Shown here one piece after another: positions 56,501 through 64,000 of a stretch of DNA of 64,000 nucleotides. Below the pieces are notes generated by a model, which was given only the letters and a program-made list of their open reading frames with translations, was not told the origin of the DNA and made no database searches. Positions within the stretch are counted from its first letter, which is position 1; each line of letters begins with the position of its first letter. Made by a program: the position numbers and the translations under genes. The DNA lies in contig NZ_SNXE01000002.1 of assembly GCF_004362405.1 (NCBI RefSeq), forward strand, positions 124,001 to 188,000, in the 5' to 3' direction. Source of the stretch: Roseateles asaccharophilus (GTDB lineage: Bacteria; Pseudomonadota; Gammaproteobacteria; Burkholderiales; Burkholderiaceae_C).

Positions 56501-57512
56501 CGAGCTGGGTGGCCAGGCGCGCTCGGCCTTCCAGGCCCTGGCGGCGCTGAAGCTGCCGGCGGCCGCCAGCCCGGCACCAGCAAGCCCGGCGGCGGCCCTG
56601 CCGGCCGGCCGTGGCGGCAAGGCCGCGCCGGCGCCGACACCGGCTCCCGCGGCCCATGACAGCGCCAGCCGCTACACCGCCTGGACCTTTGGCACCCTGC
56701 CGGAGCTGATGGAGGTGAGCAAGGGCGCCAAGACCCTGATCGGCTTCCCCGCCCTGATCGACCGCGGCACGCATGTGGAGATCGAGGTCTTCGACGAGCC
56801 CGAGGTGGCCGCGGCCAAGCACCGCCTGGGCCTGCGCCGCCTGGTGGCGCTGCAGCTCAAGGAGCCGCTGAAGTACCTGGAGAAAAACATCCCGGACCTG
56901 CAGGCCATGTCGGTGGCCTATATGAGCCTGGGCACGGCCGAGGAGCTGCGCGAGCAGATCATCGGCGTGGCGGTGGACCGGGCCTTCCTGGCCGAACCGC
57001 TACCCACCCATGAGTTCGAGTTCAAGACCCGGCTGGAGGAGGGGCGCGCGCGCCTGAACCTGATCGCCCAGGAGGTGGCCCGCCTGACGTATCAGATCCT
57101 GCTGGACTTCCAGACCGCCAGCCGCAAGCTCAAGGACAGCCGGGCGCCCAAGGAGGTGGCCGAGGACATCACGGCCCAGCTGCAGCGCCTTTGCCCCAAG
57201 CAGTTTGTCACCCAGACGCCCTGGAGCCAGGCCCAGCACCTGCCGCGCTACCTCAAGGCCATCACCGCGCGGCTGGACAAGTGGCGCATCGATGCCGCGC
57301 GCGATGCCAAGCTGCTGGCCGAGCTGCGCCCGCTGGAGCAGCGCTATCTGCGCCGACTGGCCGAGCTCAAGGGCACGCGCGACGCGCGCCTGGAAGACTT
57401 CCGCTGGCAGCTGGAGGAGCTGCGGGTCAGCCTCTTCGCCCAGGAGCTGCGCACGCCGCAGCCGGTCAGTGTCAAGCGCCTGGAGAAGGTCTGGGCCCAG
57501 TTCAACCATTGA
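53553..57512 (+). CDS. hrpA: HrpA, DEAH-box ATP-dependent RNA helicase
   Basis: The roughly 1319-aa SF2 helicase has motif I CGETGSGKTTQLPK, motif II DEAHERSLNIDF, motif III TSATIDADRF and motif VI QRAGRCGR. Winged-helix, ratchet and OB-fold domains follow, then the C-terminal DUF3418 region that marks HrpA. A Pro/Ala low-complexity insert lies around residue 1010-1040. HrpA acts on stalled or colliding ribosomes. The start is uncertain. GTG 53553 lies just after a -10-like GATAAT (53537-53542); GTG 53529, in frame, would add eight residues but would lie upstream of that promoter element. The N-terminal 60 residues are Pro/Ala-rich. Confidence 0.95.
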   Translation: MNSKPASPPAAAAGSSARAPRPPRSDAATGPRAPRPPRTERAPVPANPVPPISFPEGLPVSGRREEIERALAEHQVVIVCGETGSGKTTQLPKIALAMGRGRANYPNGGGGLIGHTQPRRIAASSVAKRIAEELNTPLGEVVGYKVRFQDRLQPGASVKLMTDGILLAETQTDPLLKAYDTLIIDEAHERSLNIDFLLGYLRELLPRRPDLKVVVTSATIDADRFAQHFASAKGPAPVLMVSGRTFPVEQRYRPFEESREYDLNDAICDAVDELWREGSGDVLVFLPGEREIREAAEALRKHHPPGVEVLPLFARLSEAEQNRIFQPHGAPRIVLATNVAETSLTVPGIRYVIDPGLARVKRYSYRNKVEQLQVEPISQAAANQRAGRCGRVSNGICIRLYDEKDFHERPRFTDPEILRSSLAGVILRMKALHLGQVEAFPFIEPPPRKAIADGYQLLQELGAVDEMNELTPLGKELSRLPLDPRVGRMILEARTRDALSEVLIIASALSGQDVRDRPMEQQQAADEKHKKFDDEKSEFMGYLKLWKWLGESRGGEGEHKLSSRKHEQLLRENFISPRRVREWRDIYSQLHTVVAEHGWRLNGAPATYEQVHLSMLSGLLGNIGFKSEDEDWYLGARGIKFYRHPGAHLSKKPGRWIVAAELVDTTRLFGRGIANIEPQWLPGIAGHLLKIQRAEPHWEKKAAEVIALERATLYGIVVYSNRRVNFGKVDPVAAREIFIREALVNGEWDTRLPFLAHNRKQIAKVEELEHKSRRQDVLVDDELIYAFYDSQLPAEVCSGHTLEKWYREASRGNPKLLHISREELMRHEAAGVTSNAFPKTIRLGGVDCRADYLHEPGDARDGLTVTVPIYALNQVSEERCEWLVPGMLAAKVLALVKSLHQKPRARLVPLPDYVAEFCELTPFAQGGLVEALLKSVKECTQLAIQKNDFKLEQLPAHLFMNYRVVDEHGRQLGLSRNLAALKAELGGQARSAFQALAALKLPAAASPAPASPAAALPAGRGGKAAPAPTPAPAAHDSASRYTAWTFGTLPELMEVSKGAKTLIGFPALIDRGTHVEIEVFDEPEVAAAKHRLGLRRLVALQLKEPLKYLEKNIPDLQAMSVAYMSLGTAEELREQIIGVAVDRAFLAEPLPTHEFEFKTRLEEGRARLNLIAQEVARLTYQILLDFQTASRKLKDSRAPKEVAEDITAQLQRLCPKQFVTQTPWSQAQHLPRYLKAITARLDKWRIDAARDAKLLAELRPLEQRYLRRLAELKGTRDARLEDFRWQLEELRVSLFAQELRTPQPVSVKRLEKVWAQFNH

Positions 57513-57612
57513 GTGTTCCCCGGTTTGCGCTGGTATTCGGAGTTTGTTCCCGGTATCGACAGGCGCACAATCCGGTTGAAATTGCCAACGTGCCCCAGGT
57601 CCAACTCTTCTA

Positions 57613-59571
57613 GTGCGTCCCGTGTCGAACGCCGATTCCAATGCCGGTTCCAGCGCGCCCGCGCCCTTGCGCCGCTTCGGGCGCTTCGAGTTGCGCGCCC
57701 TCCTGAGCAAGAGCAGCCGCAGCATGCTGTGGCTGGTGCTGGATCCGCGCAGCAGTCAGGAGCTGATGCTGTGCATGCCGCGCCAGGCGCCCAACAGTCC
57801 GGCGGCGCTGGCGCATTGGCTCAAGATGGCCGATACGGCCGCGCGCGTCCAGCACCCCAATCTCGCCCATGTGGTCGAAGTGGGGCAGGTGGAGCACTGG
57901 CCCTTTCTGGCCTATGACCGGGCCCTGGGCGAGACCCTGGATGAACGTCTGTCCCGGCAAGGGCTGCCCCAGCCTGTGGAGGCTGCGCAGTGGTTGTGCC
58001 AAGCGCTGGAGGGCCTGGCCTTTGCCCATGAGGCCGGCCACGCGCATCGCGATGTGCAGTCGGGCAGCTGGGTCGTGGACGCCGCCGGCCATGTGCGTCT
58101 TCTGGGGCTGGAAGTCGCCCAGGATGTGTTTCCCGCCAATACCGACTTCAACACCCTGACGCGCCGAGCCCTGCGCGAGGCGGCCGAGGAGGATGTGCTG
58201 CGGACGGGTCTGGTCTTGCATCGGGTGCTCACGGGCCGTGCCGTGCTGGATGAGGCCGATCTCAATCTGGTGCTCCAGCGCATGCAACCGCAGGGCTCCG
58301 AGTTGGTGCGGCTGTCCTTCGAGACACCGCAGCCCATTGCGGAACCCTTGCGCGCCATCGCCAATCGCGCGGTAGACCGCCAGGCCCGCCAGCGCTACCA
58401 CAGCGCGCGCAGCTTCTTACGGGCGCTCGAGGGCTGGCGTGGCAGCGTCAGCGAGCAAGGCGGCATGGTGGCCCAGCTGATGGACCGGCTGCAGCGCGTG
58501 GGCCATCTGCCCATCGCCTCGCTGCGCCTGCAGCGCATCGCCCAGTCCTCGGCCATGGAGTCCACGCACGCCAGCGAGCTCTCCACCCTGGTGCTGCAGG
58601 ACATGGCCCTGAGCCTGGAGATGCTGCGCCGGGTGAACAACGCGCTCAAGTCGCACGGCCAGTCCGTCAGCGGCGGCGCCATTCTGAATATGCAGCGGGC
58701 CATCGCCATGCTGGGCCTCAACGGCGTGCAGCAGGCGGCCCGCGGGCTCAAGCCCTGGCCGGGCCCGCTCAACGAGGCCCATGCGGCGCGCCTGCAAAGC
58801 CTGATGCGGCGTGTGCAGCGCGCCGGCCAGGTGGCTCAGGTGCTGCGCCCGGCCGGCTACGACGCCGAGGTGGTCTACCTGATCACGGTGATGCAGAACC
58901 TGGGGCGTTTGCTGCTGCAGTACCACTTTCCCGAGGATGCCCTGCAGATCCGGCAGCTGATGCAGGCCCCCGAGCCCACGGCCGAGCAGCCCAATCCCAG
59001 CGGCATGAGCGAGCAGTCCGCGGCCTTTGCTGTGCTGGGCTGCGATCTGGAGACGCTCGGCACGGCCGTGGCCCGCTACTGGAGTCTGGGCGATGAGCTG
59101 CTGCACATGATGCGGCGCTACCCGCCGGACGCACCGGTGCGTGCCGGCGCGCATCCGGGCGATGTCGAGCTGTTGCGACTGACCTGCAGCCTGGCCAATG
59201 AGCTGATCGAGGCGCTGGATCTTCCGGAACACAAGCGCCAGATCGGCGTGGAGCTGGCCACGCGCCGCTACGCGCGGATTCTGGGGCTGGGCCTGCGCGA
59301 TGTGCTGCTGGCCTTGAACCCGGAGACGTCGGCCGAGGACTCGGTCCAGGCTCAGCCCGCCGAAACCACCGCTGCCACCGTGACGCCTGCTGTCACGTCG
59401 GGGGCTCCGCAGCCCTCGGCCTTGCGCAACCGCTTGCGTGGACGTACCGACGGCAGCGAGCCGCCCTTGCCCCCACCGGCCTCGGCGGCGCTTGCCGCGG
59501 CGCCCGTGTCCCCGGGAGAGGGGAGCGGCTCGACCAGCCCCATGCCGCCGGTGGCTTCACCGGGTTTGTGA
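57613..59571 (+). CDS. Pseudokinase-HDOD fusion protein
   Basis: The 652-aa product starts with a Ser/Thr-kinase-like fold (residues 20-275) that has lost its catalytic residues. The Gly-rich loop reads LSKSSRSML, the beta-3 Lys is Cys54, the catalytic loop is HRDVQSGSW without the Asn, and DFG is replaced by LLG. An HDOD domain follows (about residues 285-490; LQRIAQSSAMESTHASELST and IAMLGLNGVQQAARG). A Pro/Ala/Ser-rich tail ends the protein (570-652). Start GTG 57613. A related but intact kinase-HDOD gene begins 32 bases downstream, so the pair is probably a duplication. Likely a scaffold or regulator of its neighbour. Confidence 0.85.
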   Translation: MRPVSNADSNAGSSAPAPLRRFGRFELRALLSKSSRSMLWLVLDPRSSQELMLCMPRQAPNSPAALAHWLKMADTAARVQHPNLAHVVEVGQVEHWPFLAYDRALGETLDERLSRQGLPQPVEAAQWLCQALEGLAFAHEAGHAHRDVQSGSWVVDAAGHVRLLGLEVAQDVFPANTDFNTLTRRALREAAEEDVLRTGLVLHRVLTGRAVLDEADLNLVLQRMQPQGSELVRLSFETPQPIAEPLRAIANRAVDRQARQRYHSARSFLRALEGWRGSVSEQGGMVAQLMDRLQRVGHLPIASLRLQRIAQSSAMESTHASELSTLVLQDMALSLEMLRRVNNALKSHGQSVSGGAILNMQRAIAMLGLNGVQQAARGLKPWPGPLNEAHAARLQSLMRRVQRAGQVAQVLRPAGYDAEVVYLITVMQNLGRLLLQYHFPEDALQIRQLMQAPEPTAEQPNPSGMSEQSAAFAVLGCDLETLGTAVARYWSLGDELLHMMRRYPPDAPVRAGAHPGDVELLRLTCSLANELIEALDLPEHKRQIGVELATRRYARILGLGLRDVLLALNPETSAEDSVQAQPAETTAATVTPAVTSGAPQPSALRNRLRGRTDGSEPPLPPPASAALAAAPVSPGEGSGSTSPMPPVASPGL

Positions 59572-59603
59572 GCGCCTGAAACCGCTCGCATACGGCCGAC
59601 GCC

Positions 59604-61991
59604 ATGTCCTCTACCCCGCCCGTCGCGCCCACGCTACCGCCAGCGCTGGGCCGCTTTCGCTTGCTGCGAGAGTTGGGCAAGGGCGCGCAGGCGACGGTCT
59701 GGCTGGCGCATGACCCGCATCTGGACCGCGAGGTGGCGCTCAAGGTCCTGAACCTGGGGGGGCGCAAGGACGAGCTTGAGGACGGTCTGCACGAGGCGCG
59801 TGCCGTCAGCCGGCTGCAGCATCCCAATATCGTCCAGGTCTTCGAGGCCGATGTGCAGGTGGGTCAGGCCTATCTGGTGTTTGAGTACGTGCCGGGGCCG
59901 ACCTTGGCGCAGCGCTTGCGCTCCGGGTCGCGCTTGGGTGTGCGTGAGTCGGTGGAGCTGATGCTGGGCGTCCTGGACGGCCTGGCGGCCGCCCATGCCG
60001 CGGGCGTGGTGCATCGAGATCTCAAGCCCTCCAATATCCTGTTGGATGCACGCGCTCGCCCGCGGGTGATGGATTTCGGGATCGCGGCCCGCGCAGACCG
60101 GCCCGGCAGCGGCGCCCAGGGGATTGTGGGCACGCCGGGCTACATCTCGCCCGAGGCTGCCCGTGGTGAGGCGCCCAGCGCTTCCATGGACATCTTCGCG
60201 GCCGCCGTGGTGCTGGCAGAGATGCTGGCGGGACAGCGCTTGGTGCAGGAGACCGAGCCCTGGCGAGCGGTCCGTCTGGCGATCGAGCAGGACCTGCACT
60301 TGCCCTCCGGACTCGAGGCCGCCGTGGACGACAAGCTGCGTGCCATCGTCCAACGCGGGCTGGCGCGTGACCCGGCGCAGCGCTGGAGCAGCGCGCGGGA
60401 CATGCACGACGCCTTGCAGGATTGGCTGCACCCGGCCGCCGCCACCACCGTGGAGTCGGGGGCCGCTGCCACCCTGGAGTTCCTGCTTCGGCGCATGCGG
60501 CACAAGAGCGACTTTCCCGCCATGTCCGATGCGGTGCAGCGCATACAACGCCTCACCCATTCCGAGAACGAGAACCTCCACAGCCTGGCCAACGAGATCC
60601 TCAAGGATGTGGCGCTGACGCACAAGCTGCTGCGTCTGGTCAATAGCGCGCAGTTCAGCCACGCGGGGGGCGGCAGCATTTCCACGGTGTCGCGTGCGGC
60701 GGCCCTGATTGGCTTCTCCGGCATACGTAATCTGGCGCTGTCCCTCATCCTGCTGGAGCGCATGGAAAACAAGACCCATGCCCAGCAGCTGCGTGAGGAG
60801 TTTCTGCGGGCCTTGATGGCGGGCGCCCTGGCGCGCGAGCTGTGCGTCCTGCCGCAGGAGAAGGAGGAAGTGTTTCTGATGGCCTTGCTGCAGGGCTTGG
60901 GTCGGCTCTTGTGCGAGTTCTACTTCCCGGAAGAAGCACAGCAGATTCGCCAGCTGCAGGGTGGCACTCCGCCCATCACGGAAGTCCAAGCCGCCATGCA
61001 GGTCCTGGGGCTGAGCTACGAGCAGCTGGGGCAGGGCGTGGCGCGGCAATGGGGCTTGCCGGACAAGCTGCTGCGCGGCATGGATCGGCCTTCAGGGGAG
61101 CCGCCCATGCGTCTGCTGGAGAGCCCGATCGAGCGTCAGCGCTGGCTGGTCCGCGCCGCCAACGATGTGTCGGACCTGATCCTGAGGACGGAACCCGAGC
61201 AGGCGCACGCCAGGCTCAAGGCCCTGGCGCAGCGATACTCGCGGGCCTTGGGCAGCCCGGCCGAGTCCTTTGAGCTGGCGGCCGACGAGGCGCGTCAGCG
61301 TCTGGCTCAGCTGGCCCAGGCCATGAACATCCGACCGGCCCAGCGCTCGGCGGCGCAGCGTTTGCTGGCGCCGATCAGGCCGACCTTGGACGACAGTCTC
61401 TCGCCGCATGAGCTGCATGCCACCATGACCCTGGTGCAGGGTTCCGCCGCAGAGCGCGCGTCCGAGGCGGCCTCCGACATCCTGGCGGCCGGCATTCAGG
61501 ACATCACGAATGCCATGGTGGAGAACTTCCGTCTCAACGAAGTGCTGCGCATGATTCTGGAGACCATCTATCGCAGCCTCGGCTTCAGGCGGGTGGTCTT
61601 TTGTCTGCGTGACCCGCGCAATGACACCCTGACCGGTCGCTTCGGTCTGGGTGAAGGCGTGGAGACGGTGGCGCCGCTGTTTCGCGTGCCCCTGCGCCCG
61701 GGTCCGGATCAGGCCAACGATCTCTTTGCGGCGGTGTGCCAGAAGGGGGTGGACACGCTGATCACGGATGCCTCGGTGCCCAAGATTGCCCAGCGTCTGC
61801 CGGCTTGGTTCCTGGGCGCGCCCAAGGCGGCCAGCTTTCTGATCCTGCCCATGAGCATGAAGGGTGCGCCCTTCGCCATGATCTATGCGGACAAGGCCGA
61901 GACGGGCGGCATCGCGCTGGGCGACAAGGAGTTGTCGCTGCTGCGCACCTTGCGCAACCAGGCGGTGATGGCATTCAAGCAGGCTGCCTGA
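59604..61991 (+). CDS. Active Ser/Thr kinase-HDOD-GAF protein
   Basis: The 795-aa product has an intact Hanks-type kinase domain (residues 16-285): LGKGAQATVW, VALKVLN (Lys47), VVHRDLKPSNILL (Asp139, Asn144), VMDFGIA (Asp157) and GTPGYISPEA. An HDOD domain follows (about 290-500; LTHSENENLHSLANEIL; VSRAAALIGFSGIRNLALS). A C-terminal GAF domain (about 625-795) contains RRVVFCLRDP and SFLILPMSMKGAPFAMIYAD. No membrane helix is seen. Paired paralogue upstream is a pseudokinase; both HDOD parts share a F-P-E-[DE]-A-x-Q-I-R-Q-L sequence. The GAF domain may bind a small ligand. The targets are unknown. Confidence 0.88.
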   Translation: MSSTPPVAPTLPPALGRFRLLRELGKGAQATVWLAHDPHLDREVALKVLNLGGRKDELEDGLHEARAVSRLQHPNIVQVFEADVQVGQAYLVFEYVPGPTLAQRLRSGSRLGVRESVELMLGVLDGLAAAHAAGVVHRDLKPSNILLDARARPRVMDFGIAARADRPGSGAQGIVGTPGYISPEAARGEAPSASMDIFAAAVVLAEMLAGQRLVQETEPWRAVRLAIEQDLHLPSGLEAAVDDKLRAIVQRGLARDPAQRWSSARDMHDALQDWLHPAAATTVESGAAATLEFLLRRMRHKSDFPAMSDAVQRIQRLTHSENENLHSLANEILKDVALTHKLLRLVNSAQFSHAGGGSISTVSRAAALIGFSGIRNLALSLILLERMENKTHAQQLREEFLRALMAGALARELCVLPQEKEEVFLMALLQGLGRLLCEFYFPEEAQQIRQLQGGTPPITEVQAAMQVLGLSYEQLGQGVARQWGLPDKLLRGMDRPSGEPPMRLLESPIERQRWLVRAANDVSDLILRTEPEQAHARLKALAQRYSRALGSPAESFELAADEARQRLAQLAQAMNIRPAQRSAAQRLLAPIRPTLDDSLSPHELHATMTLVQGSAAERASEAASDILAAGIQDITNAMVENFRLNEVLRMILETIYRSLGFRRVVFCLRDPRNDTLTGRFGLGEGVETVAPLFRVPLRPGPDQANDLFAAVCQKGVDTLITDASVPKIAQRLPAWFLGAPKAASFLILPMSMKGAPFAMIYADKAETGGIALGDKELSLLRTLRNQAVMAFKQAA

Positions 61992-62048
61992 GCGGCAGCT
62001 GGCGCTTGGAGGTGGCGGCGGGCGCTGTCGGCCCGGGCTGGCGTGGGC

Positions 62049-62285
62049 TCAGAAAGGGCCGCGACGCTCGAGGTGACGGAAGGTGATGCGACCCTTGGAG
62101 AGGTCGTAGGCCGAAAGTTCCAGGGTCACGGCATCGCCCGCCAGGATGCGGATGTGGTGCTTGCGCATCTTGCCGCCGGTGTAGGCGATGACCTCATGGC
62201 CATTCTCGAGCTTGACGCGAAAGCGGGAATCGGGAAGCACCTCGTTGACGGTGCCGCGCATTTCGATGAGCTCTTCCTTGGCCAT
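62049..62285 (-). CDS. infA: Translation initiation factor IF-1
   Basis: The 78-aa S1-like OB-fold protein has [40 protein letters not shown] and the C-terminal [13 protein letters not shown]-1 blocks the A site during initiation. Betaproteobacteria often carry two infA genes, and this copy next to a cold-shock gene is probably the second, outside the ribosomal cluster. The start ATG at 62285 follows AAGGACATAC. Confidence 0.96.
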   Translation of the reverse strand: MAKEELIEMRGTVNEVLPDSRFRVKLENGHEVIAYTGGKMRKHHIRILAGDAVTLELSAYDLSKGRITFRHLERRGPF

Positions 62286-62356
62286 GTATGTCCTTGTTGT
62301 GCGCTGTCGGCGCAGGCCGAGCAGGGCGGTTTGTCTAGGTTAGCGGAGAGAAACAC

Positions 62357-62383
62357 CGCGGGGTGCGATGCATGCTCCCCGCG
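62357..62383 (-). terminator. Likely terminator of the cold-shock gene
   Basis: CGCGGGG and CCCCGCG form a 7-bp stem with an internal two-pair extension. On the minus strand GTGTTTCTC follows. It lies 23 bases after the cold-shock stop and 71 bases before infA. Confidence 0.6.
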
Positions 62384-62405
62384 ATGAGGTCAGTCCCTGA
62401 GGGAC

Positions 62406-62618
62406 TTAGACGGCGCGGATGTTCGCGGCTTGCAGGCCCTTGGGGCCCTGCTTGACCTCGAACTCCACCTGGGCGCCTTCGGCCAGGGTGCGGAAGCCGC
62501 CGTTGTTGCGGATTTCGCTGTGGTGAGCGAACAGGTCCTTGGAGCCGTCGCTCGGGGTGATGAAGCCGAAGCCCTTGCCGTCGTCAAACCACTTCACGAT
62601 GCCGGTTTGCAGGTTCAT
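62406..62618 (-). CDS. CspA-family cold-shock protein
   Basis: The 70-aa product has RNP1 KGFGFITP and RNP2 DLFAHHSEI, where the common VFVH core reads LFAH. It begins [19 protein letters not shown]. Cold-shock proteins melt RNA structure. ATG 62618 has AAGGAA upstream; the longer open frame lies in the leader. About 260 bases of untranslated sequence separate it from the SRP RNA, typical of the long regulatory leader of cspA-like genes. Confidence 0.94.
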   Translation of the reverse strand: MNLQTGIVKWFDDGKGFGFITPSDGSKDLFAHHSEIRNNGGFRTLAEGAQVEFEVKQGPKGLQAANIRAV

Positions 62619-62883
62619 GGTGTTTCCTTGATGAGATGAAAATGAAACGAGAACACTCCGGGCGCCACCATGGCGAGCCGGAGACAGAAACACTCAAGAG
62701 CAATCAGCAGGGGTGAAGCTGTAGCGAGCCGCTCGCTTTGAGAGTCTGCATGATGCGGACCGGCGGGGCTGCAGATAAGACCGTTGGAGAAGGGCCTTGC
62801 GCGAATCTATGCGCCGAAGTTTAGCATGCCGCCACGGCGATCGCCGAGCGTGCGTAGGGGCTTGCTCAGGTATTGGGGTTGAC

Positions 62884-62972
62884 GAGCCTTACCCCCGGCA
62901 CTGGTCACAACGGTTAGGGCTGCTTGGTTCCCCACCTGACCCGGTTGGCCGCGCTTCCATGCGAGGAGGCCC
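62884..62972 (-). ncRNA. ffs: Small (4.5S-type) signal recognition particle RNA
   Basis: On the minus strand the conserved helix-8 core is present: GGGTCAGGTGGGGAACCA followed by AGCAGCC (62907-62942 region). It forms a GGAA tetraloop closed by TGG/CCA, with the symmetric GTCAGG...AGCAGCC loop that binds Ffh. The ends pair (GGGCCTCC near 62972 with GGGGTAAGGCTC near 62884). SRP RNA with Ffh targets inner-membrane proteins. A -10-like TACAAT (62983-62988, minus strand) would start transcription near 62976. Exact ends are estimates. Confidence 0.85.
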
Positions 62973-62982
62973 GTCAAGCGCC

Positions 62983-62988
62983 ATTGTA
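62983..62988 (-). promoter_or_regulatory. -10 element of the SRP RNA promoter
   Basis: TACAAT on the minus strand matches five of six consensus bases and lies the right distance upstream of the predicted RNA 5' end. I see no convincing -35. Confidence 0.45.
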
Positions 62989-63041
62989 TGCGATGCCCGA
63001 CGGCCCTCGGGCGAACTGCGCGCCTGTCGCTTCCCGAACTC

Positions 63042-63425
63042 TCAGCCCAGCAGACCCAGCCAGGGGTCTCGGATGAAGGACAGGGACACGATATAGCCCA
63101 GCAGCAGCAGGGTGAGGAAGTACAAGGGCAGGCTGAAGTCTTCATCCTGCATGGCGAAGTGCGCGCAGGCGCCATAGCCCGTGACGGCCAGCAGCTTGGC
63201 CATGAGCCAGCCATCGCGCAAGGGATTGAAGCTGAGCAGGCCCCAGAGACTGAGCCCGCTGACCACCAGCAGCATGTTCACGCCAAAGGCGATGACACCG
63301 CCACGGCTGTCCACTGCCCAGCGACCGCCCAGGTGGTAGATCAGTCCGCGGCCGGCGAACAGCAGGATGCTGCACCAGCCCAGTATGCGGTGCATCTCCA
63401 GCATCTGCGTGTAGAACCAGTCCAC
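63042..63425 (-). CDS. SirB2-like small membrane protein
   Basis: The 127-aa product has four hydrophobic segments (around residues 10-28, 44-65, 76-92 and 98-118). The N-terminus MDWFYTQMLEMHRILGWCSI and the central RGLIYHLGG resemble the SirB2 family (invasion regulator SirB in Salmonella). The conserved His near residue 12 is present. Its function in most bacteria is unknown. It lies between the SRP RNA and a PurM-like gene, both on the same strand. Confidence 0.75.
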   Translation of the reverse strand: MDWFYTQMLEMHRILGWCSILLFAGRGLIYHLGGRWAVDSRGGVIAFGVNMLLVVSGLSLWGLLSFNPLRDGWLMAKLLAVTGYGACAHFAMQDEDFSLPLYFLTLLLLGYIVSLSFIRDPWLGLLG

Positions 63426-63489
63426 GTGGCGCCTATCCTTGAGGGTTCTGGCGCGGCCTTGGTGGCCGCGCTCGCAGTCGGTCGCCGTA

Positions 63490-64000
63490 TCAGCGCAGTT
63501 GCAGATCGTCGTCGCTGAAGCGGATGTTCAGCGGTTCGATCAGCAGCTGCTTGGGGCCCTCTTCAAGGCTGCCCGCGACCCAGGCCTCGATGCCGCAGGC
63601 CTTGGCCACTTCCACCGTGCGTTCGGCATCTGCAGCCGGCACGAAGAGCGCAAAGCCCGCGCCCATGTTCAGCGTCGAATAGGCCTCGCGGTCGTCCTGC
63701 TTGGCCTGTTCCTGGATGAACTTGAGCACCGGGGTGACCGGGGGCACGGTGTGGATGCGGTAGGTGAACTGGCCCGGGTGGCGCAGCAGCTTGCGCCAGC
63801 CGTGACCGGTGATGTTGGCGCAGTAGTGCGGCTGGATACCGGCCTTGAACAGGGCCTCGGTCACCGGCGAGTAGAGCACGGTGGGTGCCAGCAGGGCCTC
63901 GCCATAGCTCAGGCCAGGCGCGATCTCGGTCAGGTAACCCTGGGGCAGGCGCTCGACCAGCTTGCGGGCCAGGGACAGGCCGTTGGCATGGATGCCGCTG
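63490..64000 (-). CDS. PurM-like AIR synthase family protein (N-terminus outside window)
   Basis: About 169 C-terminal residues are visible; the frame runs off the window end. It has SSGIHANGLSLARKL-type sequence, LLAPTVLYSPVTEALF, the glycine-rich ANITGHGWRKLLRHP and LNMGAGFALFVP. These match the C-terminal domain of AIR synthase (phosphoribosylformylglycinamidine cyclo-ligase) and its paralogues. Details differ from canonical PurM (TGHGW rather than TGGG, MGAGF rather than CGVGM), so it may be a paralogue with another role. Upstream context is not available. Confidence 0.75.
   Translation of the reverse strand, partial: SGIHANGLSLARKLVERLPQGYLTEIAPGLSYGEALLAPTVLYSPVTEALFKAGIQPHYCANITGHGWRKLLRHPGQFTYRIHTVPPVTPVLKFIQEQAKQDDREAYSTLNMGAGFALFVPAADAERTVEVAKACGIEAWVAGSLEEGPKQLLIEPLNIRFSDDDLQLR

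Overview
The window is about 64 kb of GC-rich chromosome from a betaproteobacterium of the order Burkholderiales. Evidence for this is the gene order rseP-bamA-ompH-lpxD-fabZ-lpxA-lpxB-rnhB, the ppsR/ppsA pair, priB inside the ribosomal rpsF operon, a tripartite tricarboxylate transporter (TTT) with a Bug-type binding protein, an H-NS-like protein, and an RpoD with a long Lys/Ala/Glu-rich N-terminus. The Roseateles/Rubrivivax/Leptothrix side of the order (Sphaerotilaceae) is my best guess, from general resemblance only. I see no insertion sequence, prophage, CRISPR array or tRNA. This is core chromosome with a few accessory signalling genes.

Layout. 1-8908 (+): envelope biogenesis (rseP, partial, to lpxB), then rnhB and a SpoU-type RNA methyltransferase. 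8909-12384: divergent ppsR and ppsA. 12397-17672: a FabR/DesT-like TetR regulator divergent from a ferredoxin-type reductase and a membrane fatty-acid desaturase, then a sodium/solute symporter. 17691-22919 (+): rpsF-priB-rpsR-rplI, then dnaB and a UvrD-like helicase. 22955-24211: a radical SAM gene (PA0069/SplB-like) with a textbook LexA box over its start codon. 24228-30379 (-): an EptA-type phosphoethanolamine transferase, then dnaJ, dnaK and grpE (transcribed grpE to dnaJ, with two sigma-32-type promoters) and hslR. 30392-35802: the two-component pair tctDE divergent from tctCBA. 35916-42858: a giant NAD-dependent glutamate dehydrogenase, ferrochelatase and a class III cyclase with an FHA domain. 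43025-49826 (-): rpoD, dnaG and a PAS-GGDEF-EAL protein. 50043-53471 (-): an H-NS-like protein, an iron-binding protein, yggX and argA. 53553-61991 (+): hrpA, then a pseudokinase-HDOD protein and an active kinase-HDOD-GAF protein in tandem. 62049-64000 (-): infA, a cold-shock protein, the 4.5S SRP RNA, a SirB2-like membrane protein and a partial PurM-like gene.

The genes work together as several housekeeping modules: outer-membrane and lipid A assembly, the macromolecular-synthesis genes dnaG-rpoD, replication and translation genes around rpsF-dnaB, heat shock, and carboxylate uptake. The least described element is the duplicated kinase/HDOD pair at 57.6-62.0 kb. One member has lost every key catalytic residue of its kinase domain and the other has kept them all. 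Other points worth following are the SOS-controlled, apparently leaderless radical SAM gene, DnaA-box-like sites at dnaB and dnaK, and the structured 5' leader of rpoD.
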